A DNA stretch of 64,000 nucleotides from AC-32 sp038237925 (GTDB taxonomy: Bacteria; Actinomycetota; Thermoleophilia; Gaiellales; Gaiellaceae). This document shows, one piece after another, positions 56,660-64,000 of this stretch. Numbering within the stretch: position 1 is the stretch's first letter; each line of letters begins with the position of its first letter. Location: contig JBBRYF010000006.1 in NCBI GenBank assembly GCA_038237925.1, positions 78,734 through 142,733 of the forward strand, given 5' to 3'. The notes under the pieces were generated by a model that was given only the letters and a program-made list of their open reading frames with translations, had not been told where the DNA came from and ran no database searches. Position numbers and translations under genes: made by a program.

Positions 56660-57010
56660 ATGAGCGAGCGCATGCGACGGGTGAACGAAGCGGTCCGCGA
56701 GGTGGTCTCCGTCGCCGTGGGCGAGCTGAAGGACCCGCGGATCGGCTTCGTCACCGTCACCGGCGTCGAGACCTCGCCCGATCTGCGCCACGCCCGCGTG
56801 TTCGTCAGCGTGCTCGGCTCGGACGCCAAGCGCACAAAGACGCTGGCGGGGCTCGCGGCGGCTCACGGCGTCCTCCAGGCGCGGGTCGCGCGCGAGCTGC
56901 GGATGAAGCGGACTCCCCAGCTGGCCTTCGAATACGATCCGACGGTCGAGCGCGGGGTCCGCATGACCCAACTCATCGATGAGCTCGCCCCAGACTCAGC
57001 AGACGAGTGA
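56660..57010 (+). CDS. rbfA: Ribosome-binding factor A
   Basis: 116 residues: RMRRVNEAVREVVSVAVGEL, KDPRIGFVTVTGVETSPDLR, HARVFVSVLG, RMKRTPQLAFEYDPTVERG. KH-like cold-shock factor for 16S rRNA 5' maturation. Divergent from the LVIVD gene with 57 bases between. Overlaps the next gene by 32 bases. Confidence 0.95.
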   Translation: MSERMRRVNEAVREVVSVAVGELKDPRIGFVTVTGVETSPDLRHARVFVSVLGSDAKRTKTLAGLAAAHGVLQARVARELRMKRTPQLAFEYDPTVERGVRMTQLIDELAPDSADE

Positions 57011-57983
57011 CCTGCAGGCCGTCGCGGACGCGCTGCGTTCCCACGACCGCTTTCTGCTGGTGACCCACGAGAACCCCGACGGGGACGCGCTCGGCTCGCT
57101 GCTCGCGACGAAGCTCGCGCTCGACTCGCTCGGCAAGGACAGCGAGATGTACCTCTACGGCGACGCGCCGCTGCCGCGCGAGTACGGGTTCATGCCACTC
57201 GAGGGGATCAGGCGCGAACCGCCCGAGGACGCGGGGGAGCGCGTGCTCGTCGCTCTCGACTGCGCGAACGAGCAACGCATCGGGCCGGACCTGACGCTGC
57301 TCGAGCACGCGCCGCTGACGCTCGACATCGACCACCACCACGACAACTCGCGCTTCGGCGGGCTGAACCTCGTGGTCGGCGACGCGTCGTCGACGGGAGA
57401 GGTCCTGCGCGATCTCTTCGCCGAGCTCGACGTCGAGCTGACGCCCGAGATCGCCGAGGCGCTCTACATCGCCGTCGTCACCGACACAGGCCGCTTCCAG
57501 TACACGAACACGACCTCGAAGGCGCTCCGCCTCGCGGCCGAGCTCGTCGACGCCGGTGCCGATGTCCACCGCGTTTTCCAGGGCGTCTACGAGTCGGTCG
57601 AGTTCGCCAAGCTGAAGCTGCTCGCACGGGCCCTCGAGCGGGCGCAGATCTACGAAGGCGGCCGGCTCGTCGTCTCGTACTTGCTGCGGAGCGACTTCAC
57701 CGAGCTGAGCGTCGCCGAAGCCTATTCCGAGGGGATCATCGACTACCTTCGCGCGGTCGAAGGGGCCGATATGGCGGCGTTGATCCGCGAGCCGCCGCGG
57801 CGAGAAGGGCCGCCGCGCCGAGTGAGCCTTCGCGCCTCGAACGACGAGCTCGACGTCTCGGCGATCGCGCGCAAGTCGAACGGCGGCGGCCACCGTCAGG
57901 CGGCGGGATTCTCGAGCGACGCTTCCGTGGAGGAGATCACCGACTTCATCCACCGCGAGTTCCGTGCCGCCGCGGGCGCTTGA
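56979..57983 (+). CDS. DHH/DHHA1 phosphoesterase (NrnA-like)
   Basis: 334 residues. DHH domain: LVTHENPDGDALGSLLATKL, VALDCANEQR, LDIDHHHDNSRFG, AVVTDTGRFQYTNT. DHHA1 domain ends SNGGGHRQAAGFSS. NrnA-type enzymes degrade short oligoribonucleotides and pAp, or c-di-AMP intermediates. Gene order rbfA-nrnA-truB-ribF is conserved. Overlaps both neighbours. Confidence 0.9.
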   Translation: MSSPQTQQTSDLQAVADALRSHDRFLLVTHENPDGDALGSLLATKLALDSLGKDSEMYLYGDAPLPREYGFMPLEGIRREPPEDAGERVLVALDCANEQRIGPDLTLLEHAPLTLDIDHHHDNSRFGGLNLVVGDASSTGEVLRDLFAELDVELTPEIAEALYIAVVTDTGRFQYTNTTSKALRLAAELVDAGADVHRVFQGVYESVEFAKLKLLARALERAQIYEGGRLVVSYLLRSDFTELSVAEAYSEGIIDYLRAVEGADMAALIREPPRREGPPRRVSLRASNDELDVSAIARKSNGGGHRQAAGFSSDASVEEITDFIHREFRAAAGA

Positions 57984-58626
57984 TCCGAGCGGGCTCTTCC
58001 TGATCGACAAGCCGGAGGGGCCTTCCTCGTTCGCGGTGGTCGCGGAGGTGCGGCGCCGGACCGGAGCGCGCACCGGTCACGCCGGAACCCTCGACCCGTT
58101 CGCGACCGGGTTGCTGCTGGTGTTCTCCGGAGCCGCGACCAAGCTCGTCTCACGCTTCGTCGGGCTCGACAAGCGGTACGTGACCGATGTCGACCTGACC
58201 GCCGTCACCGACACGGGCGACCGCGAGGGCGAGGTCGTCGAGTCGAGCGAGCCGCCGAGCGCGGAGGGGCTCGCGGAGCAGCTGAATGGCCTCCGCGGCG
58301 ACATCGAGCTCCCGGTCCCGGCCGCGTCCGCGGTCAAGATCGACGGCGAGCGCGCCTACCGGCTGCACCGCCGGGGCGTGGCGGTCGAGATGCCGTTGCG
58401 CCGCTCACGAGTCGATGCGCTCGATCTCATTTCGTATGAGGACGGGGTCGCGAGGCTCGACTTGCTCGTCAGCTCGGGCACCTACGTGCGCGCGATCGCG
58501 ACCGCGCTCGGCGGCCACTGCTCGACGCTGCGACGCACCGAGGTCGGGCCGTTCGGCGTCGACGAGGCCGACCCGGAGCGGTTGATCCCCGGTGACGAGG
58601 CGCTCGCACGACTTGGCCCGGCGTGA
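57964..58626 (+). CDS. truB: tRNA pseudouridine-55 synthase (short form)
   Basis: 220 residues from a GTG inside the previous gene. LFLIDKPEGPSSFAVV, catalytic Asp in TGHAGTLDPFATGLLLV, RYVTDVDLTAVTDTGDREGE and YVRAIATALGGHCSTLRRTE. It isomerises U55 in the T loop of tRNA. It lacks the C-terminal PUA-like domain of longer TruB proteins (about 300 residues), ending soon after LIPGDEAL. GTGA overlap with ribF. Confidence 0.92.
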   Translation: MPPRALDPSGLFLIDKPEGPSSFAVVAEVRRRTGARTGHAGTLDPFATGLLLVFSGAATKLVSRFVGLDKRYVTDVDLTAVTDTGDREGEVVESSEPPSAEGLAEQLNGLRGDIELPVPAASAVKIDGERAYRLHRRGVAVEMPLRRSRVDALDLISYEDGVARLDLLVSSGTYVRAIATALGGHCSTLRRTEVGPFGVDEADPERLIPGDEALARLGPA

Positions 58627-59489
58627 AGGTCGCACGCGAGCTGGGCGAGCTCGAGGTGCAGCCTCGGGCCGTGGCGCTCGGGACCTTCGACGGCGTCCAT
58701 CTCGGCCACCGGCGAGTGCTCGACGCCGCGGTCGTCGCCGGCGAGCTCCCGACCGTCGTGACGTTCGATCCGCATCCGCGCGTTGCCCTGGGCTACGGCG
58801 TGGAACTGCTGGCAACGCTCGAGCGCCGGCTCGAGCTGATCGCCGAGGGCGGCATTCGCGAGACGCTTGTCGTCGACTTCGACCTCGAGCTCGCCCAGCT
58901 CGAAGCCGAGGAGTTCGTGCGCCGCGTCCTGGAACCGATCGGGACGCAGACCGTGGTCGCCGGCGCGAACTTCCGCTTCGGCCGGGGACGGACGGGCGAC
59001 CTCGAGCTCCTCGAACGGCTCGGGATCGAAGTCCGCGCTGTGCCGCTGGTCGAGAAGGTTTCGTCGACGCGCATTCGCGACCTGCTGCGCGGCGGTGAAG
59101 TCGATCGCGCCGCACGGCTGCTCGGTCGGCCTCCCGAGCTCGAAGGCACCGTGGTCGCAGGCGACGCGCGTGGTGGCACGCTCGGGTTCCCGACCGCGAA
59201 CCTCCGGCCGGACCCGGAGCTGCTGGTTCCCGCCTACGGCATCTATGCAGGCGAGGCCGACGGTCATCGCGCCGCGATCTCGATCGGCACCAACCCGCAC
59301 TACGGTGGCGGCGAGCGCCGCATCGAGGCATTTCTCCTCGACTTTCGCGGTGACCTCTACGGACGCAGGCTCACGCTTCAGCTCTGGGAGCGGTTGCGTG
59401 ACGAGCGTGCCTTCGAGAGCGAGGACGACCTCGTCGCCCAGATCGGCCGCGACGTCGAGGCGACGCGGCAAGCCGAGCCGCCTGCCTGA
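58623..59489 (+). CDS. ribF: Bifunctional riboflavin kinase / FAD synthetase
   Basis: 288 residues. FAD synthetase half: AVALGTFDGVHLGHRRVLDA, VVTFDPHPRVALGY, VAGANFRFGRGRTGD, VSSTRIRDLLRGG. Riboflavin kinase half: GTLGFPTANLRPDPELLVPA, YGIYAGEADG, SIGTNPHYGGGERRIEAFLL. It makes FMN and FAD. GTG overlapping the truB stop. Confidence 0.95.
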   Translation: MKVARELGELEVQPRAVALGTFDGVHLGHRRVLDAAVVAGELPTVVTFDPHPRVALGYGVELLATLERRLELIAEGGIRETLVVDFDLELAQLEAEEFVRRVLEPIGTQTVVAGANFRFGRGRTGDLELLERLGIEVRAVPLVEKVSSTRIRDLLRGGEVDRAARLLGRPPELEGTVVAGDARGGTLGFPTANLRPDPELLVPAYGIYAGEADGHRAAISIGTNPHYGGGERRIEAFLLDFRGDLYGRRLTLQLWERLRDERAFESEDDLVAQIGRDVEATRQAEPPA

Positions 59490-59526
59490 ACCGCAGGTTC
59501 CGGCGCCGATACGCATCCATCTCTTC

Positions 59527-59703
59527 GTGAAGCAACCGGCACAGGAACAGGACGACCGCCAGCTCGTGCGCTGTCTGGACTGCGAGACCGTCTATCCCCT
59601 GCCGATCGGGCAGCAGGAGGCGGACGCCTGCCCCGAGTGCGGCGGCGTCGGCTGGGTCGCGATCGCCGCGACGCGCCGAGCCCAGGGCGAAAGCAACAGC
59701 TAA
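59527..59703 (+). CDS. 58-residue zinc-ribbon protein
   Basis: GTG start 37 bases after ribF. VRCLDCETVYPLPIGQQEAD then ACPECGGVGWVAIA: two CxxC knuckles 17 residues apart, a classic zinc ribbon. No further domain. Function unknown. Confidence 0.65.
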   Translation: MKQPAQEQDDRQLVRCLDCETVYPLPIGQQEADACPECGGVGWVAIAATRRAQGESNS

Positions 59704-59738
59704 GCGCAAGTTTCGAGACGTTCTGGACTCTTTTGGGC

Positions 59739-59963
59739 GTGGAGCCGGATCGGGGTCACGGAGCGAGCGTCGTGAAGGCATTCGAGCCGGTGCGCTGCCT
59801 CAGCTGCGGCAATGCCTACGCAAAGCCGAACGGGCGCGGAACCGCCGCCGCCAACCCGGGCTGCCCGGTGTGCAGCTACCTCGGCTGGCTCCCGTTCACG
59901 ATGCGGGAAGGACGACCGCACTGCCACTCCGGCGAGGATCGCCGGCCGCGCCCGCTCGCGTGA
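59739..59963 (+). CDS. Second zinc-ribbon protein
   Basis: 74 residues from the GTG at 59739 (GTG at 59772 also possible). FEPVRCLSCGNAYAKPNGRG, then NPGCPVCSYLGWLPF: CxxC ... CxxC zinc ribbon like its neighbour at 59527, ending in a basic tail. The 3' 68 bases overlap the convergent gamma-glutamyltransferase gene. Function unknown. Confidence 0.55.
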   Translation: MEPDRGHGASVVKAFEPVRCLSCGNAYAKPNGRGTAAANPGCPVCSYLGWLPFTMREGRPHCHSGEDRRPRPLA

Positions 59964-61329
59964 CGACGCTGACGCCGCCGAAGTAGTGGTGGCGCCCGGG
60001 CCAGGCACGCACCGCGTAGCCCGCGGCCTCCAAGCTGGGCGCGACGTCGGCCTCGAACCCCGGCTCGAGGTGAACCAGCCCCGGAACGGGGTGCAGGCGC
60101 GGCCGCTCGACGGCCTCTGCCGGCTCCAGCCCTTCGTCGAAGATCCCCGCGACCACCTGCACGAGCGCGCTTCGGAGCCGCGTTCCCCCAGCAGCTCCGC
60201 CGACGAAAGAGAGACCTGCACGATCGAGCGCGAGCGTCGGCGACATCATGCTCGCCATCCGCTCGCCCGGCTCCAGCGGCCCGCGGACGAGGTCGGCCTC
60301 GCCGAGCATGCTGTTCAGGTGCAGGTCGAGGCCCGGGAGGAAGTCTCCGGAGCCGAGGCCGAGGCTCGAGGTGAGGACGCAGGCGTTGCCCTCCGCATCG
60401 ACGACCGCGACGTTCGTCGTCTCGCCGGAGGCGTCGGGCCGCTCCAGTGACCGCGCGAGCGTGACCGCGCGCTCTCCCGGCGCGAGCCCGCGTAGCCGCG
60501 GTAGCGCCGCGAGTGCCGTGTCCAAGCGCCGGAGGCCGGCGCGGGTCAACACCCGGTTGCCAAGGTACTCGACCTCGACAGGCTCAGTCCACTGCGGCTC
60601 GTAAGTGCGGAGGTCGTCCCGCGTCACCAGCCCGCCTCGCTCGTCGATCAGCGCGAGGAGTGCCTCGGCCAGGCTGCCCGTGTACAGGCTCTCAGGACCC
60701 TCCTCGACGAGTGCCTCGAGCGCATCCACGAGCCCCGGCTGCCGTAGCGAGTCGCCCGCGTGCAGCAACTCGCCGCCCGGTGCGTAGATGCGGGCACCCT
60801 CGTTCATCGTCATCACGGGCGCGAGCATCGCGAGGCAGGAGGCATGCGCAAGCGGGAACTCGACACCGTCACGCGCGAGGCGCAGCGCCGGCTCGGCGAG
60901 GCGAGCCCAGGGGAGCCGCCCGTGCTCGCGGTGCAGCGCGCCCAGCCCGGCAAGCAAGCCCGGAACCCCGCAGGACGCGACGCCGACTGCGTAGTGGACG
61001 AGCTCGGCGCCGAACGGGACGTCGAGCTCGAGCAGCTCGACCTTCGATCGCTCCCCGGCGCCGAGGCCGGGCACCGCGACGAAGCAGTCGAGGTTCCGCG
61101 CCAGTCCGGTCGACGACTCGTAATGGATCGCGTGGCCGCCGCCCAGGAGCCCGGTCATCACGGTCTCTGCGACGCAGGAGGCAAGCGAGGCGGCCACTGC
61201 CGCATCCGCCGCCGAGCCGCCCTCCGCGAGGATCTCCGCACCTGCCTCGACCGTCGCCGGATGCCCGGCTGCCACCGCCGCGTTCACTGGGGATGGATCG
61301 TGACGGTTTCGTCCCGCTTTCGTCACCAT
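59896..61329 (-). CDS. ggt: Gamma-glutamyltransferase-family protein
   Basis: 477 residues. GGT fold: GHPATVEAGAEILAEGGSAA, GLLGGGHAIHYESS, DLRTYEPQWTEPVEVEYLGN. The autocleavage/nucleophile Thr lies in GETTNVAVVDAEGNACVLTS then SLGLGSGDFLPG, followed by MASMMSPTLAL and GAAGGTRLRSALVQVV. Shorter than typical GGT (about 550) and without a clear signal peptide (MVTKAGRNRHDP), so it may act in the cytoplasm on gamma-glutamyl compounds. Confidence 0.88.
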   Translation of the reverse strand: MVTKAGRNRHDPSPVNAAVAAGHPATVEAGAEILAEGGSAADAAVAASLASCVAETVMTGLLGGGHAIHYESSTGLARNLDCFVAVPGLGAGERSKVELLELDVPFGAELVHYAVGVASCGVPGLLAGLGALHREHGRLPWARLAEPALRLARDGVEFPLAHASCLAMLAPVMTMNEGARIYAPGGELLHAGDSLRQPGLVDALEALVEEGPESLYTGSLAEALLALIDERGGLVTRDDLRTYEPQWTEPVEVEYLGNRVLTRAGLRRLDTALAALPRLRGLAPGERAVTLARSLERPDASGETTNVAVVDAEGNACVLTSSLGLGSGDFLPGLDLHLNSMLGEADLVRGPLEPGERMASMMSPTLALDRAGLSFVGGAAGGTRLRSALVQVVAGIFDEGLEPAEAVERPRLHPVPGLVHLEPGFEADVAPSLEAAGYAVRAWPGRHHYFGGVSVVTRAGAAGDPRRSGSAVVLPAS

Positions 61330-61523
61330 GCATGCGCCGGGCCTCGATACGCTCGCAGCGGGGAGGAGGTTGGTGGCCTCCAGGCCCGACAGGCGCGGGA
61401 TCCCGCAGCGGGCGCGGGAACTGACTCGTTGCTACCCTTCCCGCCAGACCGCAGTCTCGGCCGTTCGCGTGTGCTTCCTCGCGGCGGGCTTGGACGGCGG
61501 AGTCGCATCAGAAGGAGGAACGC
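61330..61523 (+). promoter_or_regulatory. rpsO: rpsO upstream region
   Basis: 194 bases between divergent ggt and rpsO. TTGCTACCCT near 61430-61439 may be the -10 region. The following roughly 80-base leader has GC-rich pairing (CCTCGCGGCGGGC, GGACGGCGGAG) and could hold an S15 autoregulatory fold, but I cannot demonstrate one. GAAGGAGG precedes the start codon. Confidence 0.35.
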
Positions 61524-61793
61524 GTGACTCTCACCAAGGAAGCGAAGCAGGAGATCGTCGGCAAGCACGGCCAGAGCCAGGAGGACACGGGCTCCGCGGA
61601 AGTGCAGATCGCCTTGCTCACGGCCCGCATCAACGAGCTCACCGAGCACCTGCGCTCGCACCCCAAGGACCACTATTCGCGGCGTGGCCTGCTCAAGCTC
61701 GTCGGCCGGCGTCGCCGGCTGCTGCAGTACCTGCAGAAGCGCAATCTCGAGGGCTACCGCGCCCTCATCCAGGAGCTCGGCCTGAGGAGGTAG
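61524..61793 (+). CDS. rpsO: 30S ribosomal protein S15
   Basis: 89 residues from a GTG with AGAAGGAGG upstream. LTKEAKQEIVGKHGQSQEDT, GSAEVQIALLTARINELTEH, LRSHPKDHYSRRGLLKLVGR, RRRLLQYLQ. Binds the central domain of 16S rRNA. Next to pnp as in many bacteria. Confidence 0.97.
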   Translation: MTLTKEAKQEIVGKHGQSQEDTGSAEVQIALLTARINELTEHLRSHPKDHYSRRGLLKLVGRRRRLLQYLQKRNLEGYRALIQELGLRR

Positions 61794-61825
61794 GCCGAAC
61801 CAACGAACCCAACCCAAGCCGGAGG

Positions 61826-61903
61826 GTGGAAGTTTGAGCGAGGTCTCGGGACTCGAGAGGCCGTAGGCCTGGCTCAAACCTCCACTCTCCACGGAACGTG
61901 GAG
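61826..61903 (+). promoter_or_regulatory. pnp: pnp leader: two hairpins, the second masking the ribosome site
   Basis: GTGGAAGTTTGAGC (61826-61839) pairs with GCTCAAACCTCCAC (61872-61885), 14 positions with one mismatch, enclosing a 32-base loop region. A second hairpin CTCCACG-GAA-CGTGGAG (61887-61903) places the ribosome-binding GGAGG in its 3' arm, 8 bases before the ATG. In E. coli, pnp is autoregulated through a leader hairpin cut by RNase III; a similar loop is plausible. Confidence 0.65.
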
Positions 61904-61911
61904 GAACCCAC

Positions 61912-64000
61912 ATGGCAACAACTACTGAGCCCCGCGTCGCAACGGTGTCTGTCACCGTCGGCGACCAGGAGCTGACGTTCGAATCGGGCAAGATCGCGAA
62001 ACAGGCCGACGGCGCAGTCGTCGTTCGCGCCGGCGACACGATGGTGCTCGCAGCCGCGACGGGGAGGATGGAGGCCCGCGAGGGCGCAGACTTCTTCCCG
62101 CTCACGGTGGACGTCGAGGAGCGGATGTACGCGGCCGGGAAGATCCCCGGCGGCTTCTTCAAGCGCGAGGGCAGGGCGAGCGAGCGAGCGACCCTGACCG
62201 CGCGGATGATCGACCGCCCGATCCGGCCGCTCTGGCCGAAGGGCTACAAGAACGAGGTGCACGTGGTCTGCACGACGCTGTCGGCCGACCTCATCACTGC
62301 GCACGACATCCTCTGCATCAACGGCGCCTCCGCGGCGCTGATGGTCTCGCCGCTGCCCTTCATGGGCCCGGTCGGAGCCGTCCGGATCGGCCAGGTCGAC
62401 GGCGAGTTCGTCGTCAACCCGCCGCTGCCGGTGGTGGAAAGCGATGAGAGCAAGCTCGATCTGATCGTCGTTGGCAGCAAGGACGCGCTGACGATGATCG
62501 AGGCCGGCGCCGACGAGGTCCCGGAGGCGACGATGCTCGAGGCCTTCGAGCTCGCGCATCGCGAGATCGTGAAGATCTGCGAGGCGCAAGAGGACCTGCG
62601 CCGCCAGGTCGGCAAGGAGAAGTGGCTCGACCCGGAGCTGAGCGAGGAGCTCGAGCGGGAGCACGGCTCACGGATCCAGGAGCGCATTTCCGCCGACGGC
62701 CTGCGCGAGGCTGGCACCGTGGTCGAGGAGCTCGTGGCCGAGCTTTCGCCGCAGCTCTCGATGGATTCGACCGAAGACGACATCCGGCGCCAGATCCAGG
62801 TGCGCTCAAGCCTCGCGATGATTCTCGAGCGCCAGCGGCTCGAGGCCGTCGTCGACGCGGTGAGGGAGCAGTTCGAAGACGAGCTGAAGGCGCTGACCGA
62901 GGCCGAGCAGGACTCGAAGGAGCTCAAGTCGGCGAAGCGCAGCCTGCTCTTCGGCCGCATCGAAGAGGAGCTTCAACTTCCGTTCCCGGCCGGTTTGCCC
63001 GCCTCTGACGAGGACCTGCCTGTCGCGAAGGACTCCGTCACGCGCCAGTTCGTGAAGCGCGCGGCCGAGGCGATCTACAAGGAGCTCGTTCGCCGCAAGA
63101 TCGCGGTCGACAAGCGCCGCCCCGACGGACGCGACCCGGAGGAGATCCGCCCGATCACGTGTGAGGTCGGCGTCTCACCGCGCACGCACGGGTCGGCGCT
63201 CTTCACCCGCGGCCAAACGCAGATCATGTCGCTGCTGACCCTCGGCACCGCCAAGGAGGGCCAGCGAATCGACGACCTCTCGCTGGAGAAGGACCGCCGC
63301 TACATGCACCACTACAACTTCCCGCCGTACTCGGTCGGGGAGACGGGCTTCATGCGCGGCCCGAAGCGGCGTGACATCGGCCACGGTGCGCTCGCGCAGC
63401 GGGCGCTCGAGCCGATGATCCCGCCGGCGGAAGAGTTCCCGTACACGATCCGGATCGTCTCGGAGACGCTCGAGTCGAACGGCTCGTCGTCGATGGGCTC
63501 GGTCTGCGGCTCGACCCTCTCGCTCCAGGACGCGGGCGTGCCCATCAAGGCGCCCGTCGGTGGTATCGCCATGGGTCTCGTCAAGGAGGGCGACGACTAC
63601 GTGATCCTGACCGACATCCAGGGCGCCGAGGACCACCTCGGTGACATGGACTTCAAGGTCGCCGGGACACGGGACGGCATCACCGCGCTCCAGATGGACA
63701 TCAAGATCACCGGCGTCACGCAGGAGATCATGAGCAACGCTTTGGAGCAGGCGAAGCAGGCCCGCACGTTCATCCTCGACAAGATGGCCGAGGTGCTGCC
63801 GGAGAGCCGCGAGCAACTCGCCTCGCACGCACCGCGCATCTCGTCGGTGAAGATCGATCCCGAGAAGATCGGGATGGTGATTGGCAAGGGCGGCGAGACG
63901 ATCCTCTCGCTCGAGGCCGACCACGAGGTCCAGATCGACATCGAGGAGGACGGCAACATCCTCATCTACGCGACCGAGGGCGAGAAGGCCGACGCCGCGA
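61912..64000 (+). CDS. pnp: Polynucleotide phosphorylase (cut by window edge)
   Basis: 696 codons seen, no stop before the edge. First RNase PH core (GDTMVLAAATGRMEAREGAD, MIDRPIRPLWPKGYKNEVHV), an all-helical linker from about residue 225 to 390, then the second core with RRPDGRDPEEIRPITCEVGV, GSALFTRGQTQIMSLLTLGT and SSSMGSVCGSTLSLQDAGVP. The KH domain follows (KIGMVIGKGGETI); the S1 domain is outside. It degrades RNA 3' to 5' with phosphate. The helical linker is some 60-80 residues longer than in the E. coli enzyme. Confidence 0.96.
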   Translation, partial: MATTTEPRVATVSVTVGDQELTFESGKIAKQADGAVVVRAGDTMVLAAATGRMEAREGADFFPLTVDVEERMYAAGKIPGGFFKREGRASERATLTARMIDRPIRPLWPKGYKNEVHVVCTTLSADLITAHDILCINGASAALMVSPLPFMGPVGAVRIGQVDGEFVVNPPLPVVESDESKLDLIVVGSKDALTMIEAGADEVPEATMLEAFELAHREIVKICEAQEDLRRQVGKEKWLDPELSEELEREHGSRIQERISADGLREAGTVVEELVAELSPQLSMDSTEDDIRRQIQVRSSLAMILERQRLEAVVDAVREQFEDELKALTEAEQDSKELKSAKRSLLFGRIEEELQLPFPAGLPASDEDLPVAKDSVTRQFVKRAAEAIYKELVRRKIAVDKRRPDGRDPEEIRPITCEVGVSPRTHGSALFTRGQTQIMSLLTLGTAKEGQRIDDLSLEKDRRYMHHYNFPPYSVGETGFMRGPKRRDIGHGALAQRALEPMIPPAEEFPYTIRIVSETLESNGSSSMGSVCGSTLSLQDAGVPIKAPVGGIAMGLVKEGDDYVILTDIQGAEDHLGDMDFKVAGTRDGITALQMDIKITGVTQEIMSNALEQAKQARTFILDKMAEVLPESREQLASHAPRISSVKIDPEKIGMVIGKGGETILSLEADHEVQIDIEEDGNILIYATEGEKADAA

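Noticed and set aside
1..64000. CRISPR arrays, rRNA genes, toxin-antitoxin or restriction loci
   Set aside because: No regularly spaced repeats, rRNA sequence or recognisable defence genes were seen.

Overview
This is high-GC chromosomal DNA from an actinobacterium. Supporting evidence is the mIHF-type nucleoid protein next to gmk and rpoZ, the one-directional pyr operon with class 1B PyrD plus PyrK, a HelD/HelR-like ATPase, the rimP-nusA-ylxR-infB cluster, and frequent GTG/TTG/CTG starts with start-stop overlaps. The gene set and order look most like the deep-branching class Thermoleophilia, but this placement is inference.

Layout. 1-8.3 kb: CorA (cut by the left edge), two paralogous MFS exporters, a secreted protein interrupted by an in-frame TAG, a PepSY protein, tRNA-Arg(CCG) with a nearby 5'-half tRNA copy, and an overlapping dgcA-dgcN-like pair. 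8.4-12.6 kb: a secreted glycosidase-like protein, two tandem M29 aminopeptidases and a small phosphodiesterase. 12.6-15.2 kb: a complete 2,578-bp IS1595-type element with perfect 8-bp target duplications, three passenger genes and a transposase. Immediately right of it is a small membrane LysM gene with two SOS (LexA) boxes. 15.4-19.3 kb: SnoaL-like protein, HD-GYP phosphodiesterase, RNase Z, DUF2007, methyltransferase. 19.3-28.4 kb: pyrR-pyrB-pyrC-(nucleotidyltransferase)-carA-carB-pyrK-pyrD behind a PyrR-binding leader. 28.4-38.2 kb: mIHF, gmk, rpoZ, a cupredoxin, coaBC, a MoxR/DUF58/transglutaminase operon, a TPR protein, a GspE/PilB ATPase and dtd.

38.03-47.82 kb: I read this as a 9.8-kb integrative element inserted inside dtd. 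The intact dtd at the left end has a 3' half supplied by the element; the displaced original 3' half lies at 47,817-47,990, next to a large serine recombinase. The element carries a secreted Q/N/S/T-rich repeat protein, an excisionase-like HTH protein, a lone HK97-type major capsid protein with no portal, terminase or protease, a secreted HYR-domain protein, and a run of overlapping tiny genes.

47.9-64 kb: HelD-like ATPase, PadR regulator, a possible structured RNA, an attenuator-like terminator, then rimP-nusA-ylxR-infB-DUF503, a LVIVD protein (opposite strand), rbfA-DHH phosphoesterase-truB-ribF, two zinc ribbons, gamma-glutamyltransferase (opposite strand), rpsO and pnp (cut by the right edge). 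NusA has an added zinc-finger-like segment and PNPase an enlarged helical domain.

Most genes are housekeeping. The accessory biology is concentrated in the IS1595/SOS-LysM junction and the dtd-integrated capsid element.
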